From: Herpetosiphon llansteffanensis
GTDB taxonomy: Bacteria > Chloroflexota > Chloroflexia > Chloroflexales > Herpetosiphonaceae
Direction of reading: 5' to 3'
Assembly: GCF_003205875.1 (NCBI RefSeq)
Contig: NZ_PUBZ01000095.1
Span: 1-60,371 of the forward strand
Length of the DNA: 60,371 nt
In this document: in pieces, positions 27,465 to 35,177 of the stretch
Numbering within the stretch: position 1 is the stretch's first letter
Layout: each line of letters starts with the position of its first letter
Translations under genes and position numbers: made by a program
Notes under the pieces: generated by a model
Database searches by the model: none
What the model was told of the DNA's origin: nothing
What the model saw: only the letters and a program-made list of their open reading frames with translations

Positions 27465-28380
27465 AGCTTACAACCTTGCGTTGCCAAACTAATAAATACA
27501 GCAAACTGCCAAACAAGATAATCAAAAAGATTACCATGGCAATTGTCGTACCCATCGCATAATCGCCAAGTTGCAGCTGGAAGCCGTAGAAGGTGCGATA
27601 GAAGAAGGTGCCGAGCAAATCGGTCGAGAAGTTTGGCCCTGCCAGCGCACCCTTGGCGGTATACACCAAGTCAAAGGCGTTGAAGTTGCCAATAAAGGTC
27701 AAAATGCTCACAATCCCAACTGTCGGCAGAATGAGCGGAAATTTGACCCGCCAAAATAATTGCCAAGCACTCGCGCCATCAACCCGCGCTGCTTCCAAAA
27801 TATCTTGCGGCACAGCCAGCAGCGCTGTCATAAAAAAGAGCATTGGAATGCCAACAAATTGCCAAATTGAAATCAAGGCCACGGTTGGCAACGATGTGCT
27901 TTCTAAACCAAGCCATGGGCGATAGCGAATGCCTAAAAAATCGCTAATCGCTGGCGCAATGCCCCAGGTCGGGCTGAGAATCAGTTGCCAAATAAAGCCC
28001 ACAATCACAAACGAAAGCATGGTTGGCGAAAAAAGCAGGGTGCGGTAGATGCTACGCCCACGTAGATTTTTGCTATCGAGCAGCGCTGCCAACAGCAAGC
28101 CCAAGGGATTTTGCAAAACCATATGCAAGATAAAAAAGAGCACAGTATTTTTCAGCGCCCGCCAAAAATAGGGCCACCACTGGCTATCAGTAAACAGCCG
28201 TTGATAATTGCTCACGCCCACAAAATTGGCTCCATCGGAGCTAAACAGGCTTAAGCGCAAGGTATCGAGCAAGGGAAAAACCATCACGATGCTGTAGAGC
28301 AAGAGGGCTGGCGCGAGAAATACCGCAATATGCCAGCGTGGGCGCGATTTGTTGGGGCGCAGCATAGGCAACTCTTTCAT
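27454..28380 (-). CDS. Carbohydrate ABC transporter permease, MalF type
   Basis: A 308-residue inner-membrane subunit with about six helices. Its EAA loop reads EAARVDGASAWQLFWRVKFP. The first ATG is at 28380, after a loose GAGGTGG; an ATG at 28365 with AAAGAG six bases upstream is an equal candidate. It sits between the binding protein and the MalG-type gene. Confidence 0.93.
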   Translation of the reverse strand: MKELPMLRPNKSRPRWHIAVFLAPALLLYSIVMVFPLLDTLRLSLFSSDGANFVGVSNYQRLFTDSQWWPYFWRALKNTVLFFILHMVLQNPLGLLLAALLDSKNLRGRSIYRTLLFSPTMLSFVIVGFIWQLILSPTWGIAPAISDFLGIRYRPWLGLESTSLPTVALISIWQFVGIPMLFFMTALLAVPQDILEAARVDGASAWQLFWRVKFPLILPTVGIVSILTFIGNFNAFDLVYTAKGALAGPNFSTDLLGTFFYRTFYGFQLQLGDYAMGTTIAMVIFLIILFGSLLYLLVWQRKVVSYEL

Positions 28381-28435
28381 CAAACCATTGCCACCTCGCT
28401 AAAAAGCCCAGCGAGGTGGCAAGACCACAGGTTAG

Positions 28436-29725
28436 TTAGGGTTTTTTGTACCAATTATCCAAGCCCTTTTGAAGATCTTGGGCTGCTGCTTCTGGCGCGA
28501 ACGTGCCGTTAATCACGCCAACGCTGGTACGCCATAATTCGTTTTCGAGGTTTGGCTCGCCGCGTGAGAGAATTTGGTAGGAGTTGCGGATGGTTGATTG
28601 ACATTGTTTGCGCCAATCAACGAAGGTTTGGGCCAACGGATTCTTCAGGGTCACCGGATAATCCGACAAGCTGAAGAAGCCAGGCAAGGCATTGCTAAAT
28701 TCGCCAGCAAATTCAGGCCCAGTCATCCATTCAAGGAAGGTGCGGGCTTCGGCCATATGCGTGGTTTTGGCGTTAATCCCAATTCCAATGTCGGTGTGAT
28801 CGCTGATAAAACATTGATCGTTGGCATTGACAACGGGAGCTTTGAACGCGCCAAGCTCAAATTTGGCATTTTGGTTGAAGTAGGCAATATCCCACGAGCC
28901 AGCGGGGTAGATTGCGCCGCGACCTGAGGCAAACAAGATTTGGGCATCGGCATATTTGACAGCCTCGAAGCCTTCGGGCAGGTAATCGCGCCAGCGCTCA
29001 AGGTCTTTGAAGGTTGAAACATAGGCGGCATCGGTTAATTTGGTGCTACCGTCAATCAAGGCTTTGCGGCCATTTTCGCCAAGCCAATAATTTGGCCCGA
29101 TGTTTTGGAAGCCCATGGTTGCTGCTTCCCATTGCTCTGCTGTGCCCATCACCAATGGCGTGTAGCGGCCATCTTGCTTGATTTTATCGAGCACTGCAAA
29201 GAATTCAGCGACCGTTTTGGGTTCGCTCAGGCCAAGTTCATTGAAGATTGTTTTGTTGTAGATAAAGCCATGGATGACCGAGGCCATTGGCAAGCAGAAT
29301 AGGGTCTTGCCATCGTCGGTTTGCCAAGCGCTTTTGGCCACATCGCTAAAGTGCGCAACGCCTTGCAAATCGTTGAGCGGAGCCAGATGGCCTGCGGTGT
29401 ACAAGCCCAATGAAACATCAAAAGGCCGACAGGTAATCAGATCGCCAGCAGTGCCAGCTTCGAGCTTGCTATTGAGCGCAGCATTGTATTCAGTGGGCGC
29501 GGTTGGCCGAAACTCCACATGAATATTGGGATTGCTCTTCTCAAACAACGGAATAATCTGTTCAGTCCAAACCTTTTGGTCGTCGCTGCGCCAGCTTTCA
29601 ATCGTGATCGTCACCCGATTGGCATTCGTGGCAGGAGCTTCGGTGGCACTGCCGCCACCACACGCGGCTAAAACCGTCGTTAATAAGCTAGCGCAAGCCA
29701 GCTTCCAAGGCCATTTGCGAACCAT
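28436..29725 (-). CDS. Extracellular sugar-binding lipoprotein, family 1
   Basis: A 429-residue solute-binding protein of the ABC importer. The N-terminus is a lipoprotein signal with the lipobox LAAC at residues 18-21, then a Gly/Ser/Ala linker and the mature domain starting VTITIESWRSDDQKVW. The family-1 features NPNIHVEFRP and GRGAIYPAGSWDIAYF are visible. No ATPase gene follows the two permeases, so the ATPase is presumably shared and encoded elsewhere. The sugar is not known. Confidence 0.93.
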   Translation of the reverse strand: MVRKWPWKLACASLLTTVLAACGGGSATEAPATNANRVTITIESWRSDDQKVWTEQIIPLFEKSNPNIHVEFRPTAPTEYNAALNSKLEAGTAGDLITCRPFDVSLGLYTAGHLAPLNDLQGVAHFSDVAKSAWQTDDGKTLFCLPMASVIHGFIYNKTIFNELGLSEPKTVAEFFAVLDKIKQDGRYTPLVMGTAEQWEAATMGFQNIGPNYWLGENGRKALIDGSTKLTDAAYVSTFKDLERWRDYLPEGFEAVKYADAQILFASGRGAIYPAGSWDIAYFNQNAKFELGAFKAPVVNANDQCFISDHTDIGIGINAKTTHMAEARTFLEWMTGPEFAGEFSNALPGFFSLSDYPVTLKNPLAQTFVDWRKQCQSTIRNSYQILSRGEPNLENELWRTSVGVINGTFAPEAAAQDLQKGLDNWYKKP

Positions 29726-29843
29726 AACACACTCCTGTCTAGGACGCTGCGGATTGTTGAAGCTTTTAAATTGAACGAGCTTTGATGTTGGCTACAATGT
29801 GGAGAGGAATAAACTTTATTAGTTCATTGGATTTAGTAAACAG

Positions 29844-29873
29844 ACAGTACCATAAACGCTTAAGAATTGTCAA
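29844..29873 (-). promoter_or_regulatory. Promoter of the sugar importer operon
   Basis: On the minus strand: a perfect -35 TTGACA (29873-29868), an 18-base spacer and -10 TACTGT (29849-29844), about 110 bases upstream of the binding-protein start. Confidence 0.55.
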
Positions 29874-29912
29874 GTTTTGGCTGAAGGAGTGGGTTGATGA
29901 GGTTAAAACAAA

Positions 29913-29938
29913 GCACTCACTGCGTGGACAGTGAGTGC
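29913..29938 (-). terminator. Terminator of tRNA-Glu
   Basis: A perfect 10-bp stem (GCACTCACTG / CAGTGAGTGC), followed on the minus strand by TTTGTTTT, immediately after the tRNA. Confidence 0.85.
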
Positions 29939-29941
29939 AAA

Positions 29942-30018
29942 TGGTGACGCATACGGGATTCGAACCCGTGATCTTCACCTTGAAAGGGTGACGTCCTAGG
30001 CCGCTAGACGAATGCGCC
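29942..30018 (-). tRNA. tRNA-Glu (UUC)
   Basis: A complete cloverleaf on the minus strand. The acceptor stem GGCGCAT / ATGCGTC contains one G-U pair. The anticodon stem TCACC / GGTGA encloses the loop CTTTCAA with anticodon TTC. The T-arm is GGGTTCGAATCCC-like, and an encoded CCA end follows discriminator A. It is a single tRNA with its own terminator. Confidence 0.96.
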
Positions 30019-30194
30019 GTTTGGTTTAGGGCTTGAGTATTCTACTCGTAACGGAGATTTTTGTCAAATTGGAGCTTGGCTGCAAAATCAGCCAGATTAT
30101 TGAGGCTTAATTCGCTAAAATCTGCGACGATATTCGCCAGCGTTTTAGCTTGATTGCGCTGCTTTGGCTGCACAATTTGGATAGCGAGTGATCT

Positions 30195-30650
30195 ATGCCT
30201 CAACCCCAAGCGGTGCTCTTAATTGGTTTGCAAGCAAGCGGCAAATCAACCTTCTATGTACAGCGATTTTTACACACCCATGTGCGCATCAATCGTGATA
30301 TGCTGCGCACCAAGCATCGCGAACAGCGCTTAGTGGAATGTTGCTTGTTGATTAAACAAGCCTTTGTGATTGATAAAATGAACCTTGAGCGCACCCAACG
30401 CGCCGCCTACATTCAGGCCGCCAAGGCTGCGGGCTTCACGGTTGAAGGCTATTTTTTACAATCTGATTTGGCTGCGTGCCTAGAACGCAACCGCCAGCGC
30501 CCCAACGATCAGCACGTGCCTGAACTCGCTATCCGTGGCTCGATCAAGCGCTTGGAAATGCCCGATTTAGCTGAAGGTTTTGCCCGTTTGTGGCTAGTGC
30601 GACAACTGCCAGCCCAGCAATTTGCAGTTATTCCATGGGAGGAGCAATGA
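30195..30650 (+). CDS. P-loop kinase (AAA_33/polynucleotide kinase-like)
   Basis: A 151-residue small NTPase. The Walker A motif GLQASGKST is at residues 11-19, and a DKMN motif (AFVIDKMNLERTQR) replaces the DxTN motif of T4 Pnkp-like 5' kinases. The lid region is LERNRQRPNDQHVPE. The fold resembles polynucleotide or small-molecule kinases. The TGA stop overlaps the start of the Thg1-like gene in an ATGA junction, so it is translated together with an RNA 3'-5' polymerase. A role in RNA end repair is inferred from that. The ribosome site is weak. Confidence 0.8.
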   Translation: MPQPQAVLLIGLQASGKSTFYVQRFLHTHVRINRDMLRTKHREQRLVECCLLIKQAFVIDKMNLERTQRAAYIQAAKAAGFTVEGYFLQSDLAACLERNRQRPNDQHVPELAIRGSIKRLEMPDLAEGFARLWLVRQLPAQQFAVIPWEEQ

Positions 30651-31405
30651 ATTTCGAGCAGCTTGATCAATTAATGCGGGTCTATGAAACCTCCAGCGAT
30701 CAAACTGTGCTACCAAATATTTGGATGGTGGCACGCATTGATGGCCGCTCGTTTACCCGCCTAACCAAAGATGTGATGAACTATCAACGCCCGTTTGATC
30801 AACGTTTTCGCGATGCAATGCTGAGCACGGTTAGCCATTTGTTGGATTGTGGCTTTCCTGTGCTCTATGGTTATACCCAAAGCGACGAGATTTCGCTGCT
30901 TTTCAGCTATCGCTGCGATGTATTTGGCCGCAAGTTGCGCAAATATTGCTCAATTTTGGCGGGCGAAGCTAGTGGCCATTTTAGCCTTGCGATTCAACAG
31001 CAAGCCAGCTTTGATTGCCGAATTTGCCAATTGCCCACCGATCAACTGGTGTATGATTATTTTCGCTGGCGTATGGAAGATGCCCATCGCAACGCGCTGA
31101 ATGCCTATTGCTACTGGACATTGCGCGACCAAGCGCTCAATCCGCAAATGGCGCACGATCAGGTTGCTAAGTTTTCCGTCGCCCAGAAAAATGAGTTGCT
31201 GTTTCAACATGGCATCAATTTTAACGATCTGGTTGCCTGGCAAAAGCGTGGCATTGGCTTGTATTGGCGTAATGTTGATCACGCGGGCTTTAATCCCCAA
31301 ACGCAAATGCCAACTATCACCCAACGCCGTAACATCCATGTTGAGCTTGAATTGCCGCAGCGCGAAAACTACACAGCGTTGCTGCACAATTTATTAGATC
31401 GTTGA
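30647..31405 (+). CDS. Thg1-like tRNA 3'-5' polymerase
   Basis: This 252-residue protein is a member of the tRNA-His guanylyltransferase (Thg1/TLP) family, which adds nucleotides to RNA 5' ends in the 3'-5' direction. Catalytic blocks seen are ARIDGRSFTRLTK (first metal-binding Asp), the GYTQSDEISLLF motif (second acidic pair) and HFNDLxxWQ-like NFNDLVAWQKR near the C-terminus. The start is ATG 30647, with GGAGG seven bases upstream, overlapping the previous stop; an earlier in-frame start lies within the kinase gene. Bacterial members usually repair truncated tRNA 5' ends rather than add G-1. Confidence 0.92.
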   Translation: MNFEQLDQLMRVYETSSDQTVLPNIWMVARIDGRSFTRLTKDVMNYQRPFDQRFRDAMLSTVSHLLDCGFPVLYGYTQSDEISLLFSYRCDVFGRKLRKYCSILAGEASGHFSLAIQQQASFDCRICQLPTDQLVYDYFRWRMEDAHRNALNAYCYWTLRDQALNPQMAHDQVAKFSVAQKNELLFQHGINFNDLVAWQKRGIGLYWRNVDHAGFNPQTQMPTITQRRNIHVELELPQRENYTALLHNLLDR

Positions 31406-31426
31406 TTTTTATAACTAGGAGTTTTT

Positions 31427-32467
31427 ATGGCGATAAATGTGGCTTTAGTTGGGTTTGGCATGGCTAGCCAAGTGTTTCACGCACCGCTGATTATGGCCGA
31501 GCCGCGCTTAAATTTACACACCGTGGTGCAGCGCCAGAGCCAAACTGCGCGCGAAAGCTACCCAACCGTGCAGGTTGTCGCCGATCTTGGCGAAGCCTTG
31601 GCGAACCCAGCAATTGAATTGATTGTGATCGCTACGCCGAATCAAACGCACGCTGATTTGGCAGCCCAAGCCTTGAGCGCTGGCAAGCATGTGGTCGTCG
31701 ATAAGCCGTTTACGCTCAACAGTCTGCAAGCAGATCAACTGATTGCGCTGGCTGAGCACCAGCAACGGGTGCTGAGCGTGTTTCATAATCGGCGTTGGGA
31801 TGGTGATTTTCTGACCACAAAGGCAGTGATTGATGCTGGTTGGTTGGGGCGATTGGTGAGCTACGAATGTCATTACGATCGCTATCGGCCCCAGCTGAAA
31901 CAGGGAGCTTGGCGCGAACAAGCCAGCGCTGGCAGTGGCATTTTGTATGATCTTGGCTCACATTTGATCGATCAGGCTGTGGTGTTGTTTGGCTTGCCCC
32001 AAACGATCACGGCCCAACTTGCCAAGCAACGTGATGGCGCGCAAACCGTCGATTATTTTGATCTGCGGTTGGGCTATGCTGAGTTGCAGGTAACGCTCAA
32101 AGCAGGCATGTTGGTACGCGAACCAGGGCCGCGCTTCAGTGTGCATGGTACACATGGCTCGTGGCTCAAAGCGGGCATCGATCCGCAAGAAGCTGCTTTG
32201 AAAGCTGGGCAAACGCCAAATAGCCCAAATTGGGGCCAAGAGCCAGCCGCCGATTGGGGGCTGCTCAACACTGAAGCCAATGGCTTAGCGCTGCGCGGCA
32301 CAATTGAAACGCTGGCGGGCGATTACCCAGCCTATTATCGCAATTTTGCCCAAGCGATCAGTGGCGAGGCTGCGTTGGCTGTAAGTGCCAAGCAAGCCCG
32401 CGCTGTGATTCGCTTGATCGAGTTGGCCGAACAAAGCGCCGCCGAACAACGCACGCTTGTGATGTGA
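31427..32467 (+). CDS. Gfo/Idh/MocA-family oxidoreductase
   Basis: A 346-residue NAD(P)-dependent dehydrogenase. The Rossmann motif is VALVGFGMASQVFHAPLI. The conserved AGKHVVVDKPFTL block carries the catalytic Lys, followed by VFHNRRWDGDF and YDLGSHLIDQAVVLFG, as in the YdgJ/YhhX branch. The start ATG follows AGGAG, 21 bases after the Thg1-like gene. Read-through is possible, but a functional link is not evident. The stop is almost directly followed by a GC-rich repeat. Confidence 0.92.
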   Translation: MAINVALVGFGMASQVFHAPLIMAEPRLNLHTVVQRQSQTARESYPTVQVVADLGEALANPAIELIVIATPNQTHADLAAQALSAGKHVVVDKPFTLNSLQADQLIALAEHQQRVLSVFHNRRWDGDFLTTKAVIDAGWLGRLVSYECHYDRYRPQLKQGAWREQASAGSGILYDLGSHLIDQAVVLFGLPQTITAQLAKQRDGAQTVDYFDLRLGYAELQVTLKAGMLVREPGPRFSVHGTHGSWLKAGIDPQEAALKAGQTPNSPNWGQEPAADWGLLNTEANGLALRGTIETLAGDYPAYYRNFAQAISGEAALAVSAKQARAVIRLIELAEQSAAEQRTLVM

Positions 32468-32469
32468 AT

Positions 32470-32657
32470 TGCCCTCACCCCCAACCTTTCAAGGGTCGGT
32501 TTTTAGGAATTGGTGGTGTAGAGCGTTCCCTCACCCCCCAGCCCCCTCTCCCACTGAAACGCGGGCGAGGGGGAGCCACCATTTTTACCACGAATTCCGC
32601 AAAAACCACCGTTTAAAGCCCCTCGCCCGCGCACGGGAGAGGGGTTGGGATGAGGGG
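32470..32657. repeat. GC-rich inverted-repeat element, long copy
   Basis: A partial arm (CCCTCACCCCCAACC, 32471-32485) is followed by a full copy from 32528 with arms CCCTCACCCC and GGGGTTGGGATGAGGGG. It starts within a few bases of the Gfo/Idh stop codon and ends just before the yajQ stop. Confidence 0.85.
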
Positions 32658-32673
32658 ATTTTAACACCACGAC

Positions 32674-33168
32674 TTAGCGATAGTTGTTGAACTGCAAGGG
32701 CAGCGCAAAATCGTCGCCGCGTTCGCGCAACAGCGTCATCACCGATTGCAATTCATCTTTGCTTTTCGATGAAACGCGCAGCGAATCGCCTTGAATTCGA
32801 GCTTGAGCCTTAGGAACTTCGGCCTTAATCAATTTTACAATTTTCTTGGCAATATCTTCGGCAATGCCTTTGCGCAAGGTAATAACTTGGCGAATTTTCA
32901 TGCCGCCAATTTCCTCAGGCTCGCCATAATCAAACAATTTGATCGAAAGATTGCGGCGCAAGGCTTTGGTTTCGAGAATATCACGAACAGCATTCAAGGC
33001 CAATTCGCTGCCGGTTACCAGCGTAATTTCCTTTTCGCCAAGCGTAATTTCGGTATTCGTATCTTTCAAATCATAGCGAGTACCAACATCGCGCTTGGTT
33101 TGATCAACAGCATTAATTAACTCTTGACGGTCAAAATCTGAAACGACATCAAAACTAAATTCAGCCAC
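32674..33168 (-). CDS. yajQ: YajQ-family nucleotide-binding protein
   Basis: A 164-residue cytoplasmic protein of the YajQ/DUF520 family; some members bind cyclic di-GMP. Family blocks are SFDVVSDFDRQELINAVDQ, GTRYDLKDT, RQVITLRKGI, IVKLIK and VSSKSKDELQ. The full-length family size is about 160. The start is GTG 33168 with GGAGG upstream. Confidence 0.94.
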   Translation of the reverse strand: MAEFSFDVVSDFDRQELINAVDQTKRDVGTRYDLKDTNTEITLGEKEITLVTGSELALNAVRDILETKALRRNLSIKLFDYGEPEEIGGMKIRQVITLRKGIAEDIAKKIVKLIKAEVPKAQARIQGDSLRVSSKSKDELQSVMTLLRERGDDFALPLQFNNYR

Positions 33169-33250
33169 AAAAAGCCTCCCAATACGTTTGCTAGATAATG
33201 AATGCAGCTTTAACTATACCCCAAGAATGCTGCATGGCGTTCAGCTACGG

Positions 33251-34051
33251 TTAATTGGGCGTATAAATTGTGGTGACAACTTGGTTGGGCGCGCCCATGC
33301 GCACCGGCGCTTTGCCATTGTGAATCACTTCGACCACGGCGGCATTGCCAGCCTTGACCTGAACTGTTTGCTGGGCCGAGAAGGTCTGCGTCCAGCCGTT
33401 ACTTTGAATACCTTCGATGGTATTTTGGCCATCGACTAAAACTTGCAGCCACGACGAACCACCATCAACCCGCAGCACCACTTGGACGGGAACATCTTGG
33501 GTTGGGGTTATGGTGACGGTTGGCGTTGCCAATGGGTTAATTGGCGAGGGTACTGAACCATCGGGATTGGTTGGTTGGGCGGTTGGCGTAGCTAATAAGG
33601 TTGGCGTAGGAATGACCGAGGTAGAGGTTGATGCCCCAGCCACTTGGGTACTATTGATTGTCGTAAGCCCAAGCGCATTTAGCGTCAGATAGCCGATCAC
33701 CACCAAAGCTAATACCACCAAAATTACTGTCCAGAGACTGGGTAGAAAAATCGTATTCCGGCGCGGCGGCACTGCTGCGGGAACAACCTGAATCGGCGTT
33801 GAAGCACCACGCTCAATCCGATACAGATCAATTAACTCATCTGCGGGCAGATTCAAATACTGGGCATAATTTCGAATAAAACCACGGGCATACACATCGC
33901 CCGGCAGATGATGATATTCACCATGTTCGAGGGCCGCCAAATAGCGTTGGATAATTCGGGTTTCACTTGAAGCTTGAGCCAGCGAGATACCACGGGCTTC
34001 ACGGGCTTCGCGAAATCGAAGGCCTAATCTGTTGTTTCCAGCGTTTGTCAT
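33251..34051 (-). CDS. RodZ-like membrane protein with HTH and DUF4115
   Basis: This 266-residue protein has an N-terminal cytoplasmic helix-turn-helix of the HTH_25/RodZ type (GLRFREAREARGISLAQASSET and then YLAALEHGEYHHLPGDVYARGFIRNYA). One transmembrane helix lies at about residues 115-138. An extracellular Pro/Thr-rich linker follows, then a DUF4115-type beta domain ending QVVTTIYTPN. In RodZ such proteins link the cytoskeleton to the cell wall machinery; rodA lies 6 kb away. The start at 34051 has AAGG seven bases upstream; longer openings lack a site. Confidence 0.85.
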   Translation of the reverse strand: MTNAGNNRLGLRFREAREARGISLAQASSETRIIQRYLAALEHGEYHHLPGDVYARGFIRNYAQYLNLPADELIDLYRIERGASTPIQVVPAAVPPRRNTIFLPSLWTVILVVLALVVIGYLTLNALGLTTINSTQVAGASTSTSVIPTPTLLATPTAQPTNPDGSVPSPINPLATPTVTITPTQDVPVQVVLRVDGGSSWLQVLVDGQNTIEGIQSNGWTQTFSAQQTVQVKAGNAAVVEVIHNGKAPVRMGAPNQVVTTIYTPN

Positions 34052-34291
34052 GCTTTGCCTTGTGCCATGATGATGGTTGTCTGCATGCTGGTATTCGTCC
34101 ATGGGGAACGGAGTGGATGAAGGTGCAGTTATGGCAACGCTGCCATCAAGCAATCTCATGTTCACTATAAATGGGCCCAATCGGACGAATGTCCGTAAGA
34201 AACAAGCCATGCTTGCCTCAGCCAAGCGCATTATACCACAGCCACTTTTATGCTCTGTGAAAAATGAGAAACTAGGATTAACAATCGTTAA

Positions 34292-34342
34292 GAATCCCTT
34301 GGCACTGGCTGTTTTTGGGCAGCAACCAGCGCCAAGGGATTC
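34292..34342. terminator. Long hairpin downstream of the kinase operon
   Basis: A 12-bp outer stem (GAATCCCTTGGC / GCCAAGGGATTC) encloses a weaker inner pairing. It lies just after the 83-codon gene, the last gene of the kinase operon. The T-tract on the minus strand is poor (TTAACG), so termination is uncertain. Confidence 0.5.
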
Positions 34343-34368
34343 AGTGACGTTTATTTGAAGCTAAAAGC

Positions 34369-34620
34369 TTATGCGTCGCGGAAGAAGTCGATCACGTTGC
34401 CGCGTTCTTCTTCGCTGACCATCATTTCGATGAAGGTCACCCGATGCCATGGGTAAATCACCGATTGCACCCCGCCGCCAATATAGGGCACATCTTTGCC
34501 ATCGCGGCGACGCATGTTGCTCACTCGAATAAAGGCATCGGTTGGCTGGGGATCGTCTTCCATCTCAGCCACAATTGGATCTTCGCCGCTCAAGTGCAAA
34601 ATAACAATTCGAGCACCCAT
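34369..34620 (-). CDS. Small protein of unknown function, last gene of kinase operon
   Basis: An 83-residue soluble protein with no family I recognise. It starts with a beta strand (ARIVILHLSGEDPIVAEM), is acidic in the middle, has a Gly-rich turn near YIGGGVQSVIYPWHRV, and ends with a short helix. The start ATG follows AAGGAG. It follows the FHA gene by 29 bases, so it is probably part of the signalling operon. Confidence 0.75.
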   Translation of the reverse strand: MGARIVILHLSGEDPIVAEMEDDPQPTDAFIRVSNMRRRDGKDVPYIGGGVQSVIYPWHRVTFIEMMVSEEERGNVIDFFRDA

Positions 34621-34649
34621 AAAAAACTCCTTCTACTAGCTAGAATGGT

Positions 34650-35168
34650 TTATTGACTGGTTAATTCAATCCGTAACAAAATATTGCCTAAGCGCACTTC
34701 ATCGCCATGGCGCAAGGCTTTGGGGCTATTCGCAGCCAGTTTTTCACGATTGATAAAGGTACCATTCGAGCTACCCAAATCTTCGAGTGTACACACATTG
34801 CCGGTTTGAATGCGAATAATTGCATGACGACGCGAAACGCCAGCCTCTAGCCCTCCATCGGTCGAAAGATCAATATCGGGATAAAAACTGCCTTTGTTGT
34901 CTTGGCGGCCAATGACGATCGGCTGGTTGGTGTTGAAGCCAAGCTTGCGACCGCTATTCAGAATCACCACCCGCAGCACTGGAATCGCCGTATCGCGCGG
35001 TGGCGCAGGCGGCGGAATGACCAAATTGCCAGAGCCACCAGCCATTGAGGCCGCCCCAAGCGAAGCGGTGGTCTCACGAATGCGCGAAGGCAAAAACGAC
35101 GAGCCACAGTCAATGCAGAAAAAGGTGCCTGGTAAATTTTCGGTTTCACACGCTGGACACTTAATCAT
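34650..35168 (-). CDS. FHA-domain protein with zinc ribbon
   Basis: A 172-residue phosphothreonine-binding adaptor. The N-terminus is a zinc ribbon (Cys4, Cys7, Cys18, Cys21), followed by a Pro-rich linker and a C-terminal FHA domain. Phosphopeptide-contacting residues are present: GRQ after the first strands, SRRHAII, and LEDLGSSNGTFIN. It belongs to an operon with a Ser/Thr kinase and PP2C phosphatase and is the expected reader of the kinase phosphosites. The start ATG follows AGGAAG, 9 bases after the VWA gene. Confidence 0.93.
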   Translation of the reverse strand: MIKCPACETENLPGTFFCIDCGSSFLPSRIRETTASLGAASMAGGSGNLVIPPPAPPRDTAIPVLRVVILNSGRKLGFNTNQPIVIGRQDNKGSFYPDIDLSTDGGLEAGVSRRHAIIRIQTGNVCTLEDLGSSNGTFINREKLAANSPKALRHGDEVRLGNILLRIELTSQ

Positions 35169-35177
35169 AACAACTTC

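Noticed and set aside
29766-29978. A 70-codon minus-strand open frame
   Set aside because: It overlaps the tRNA-Glu gene and its terminator, and its translated N-terminus is just the tRNA sequence.
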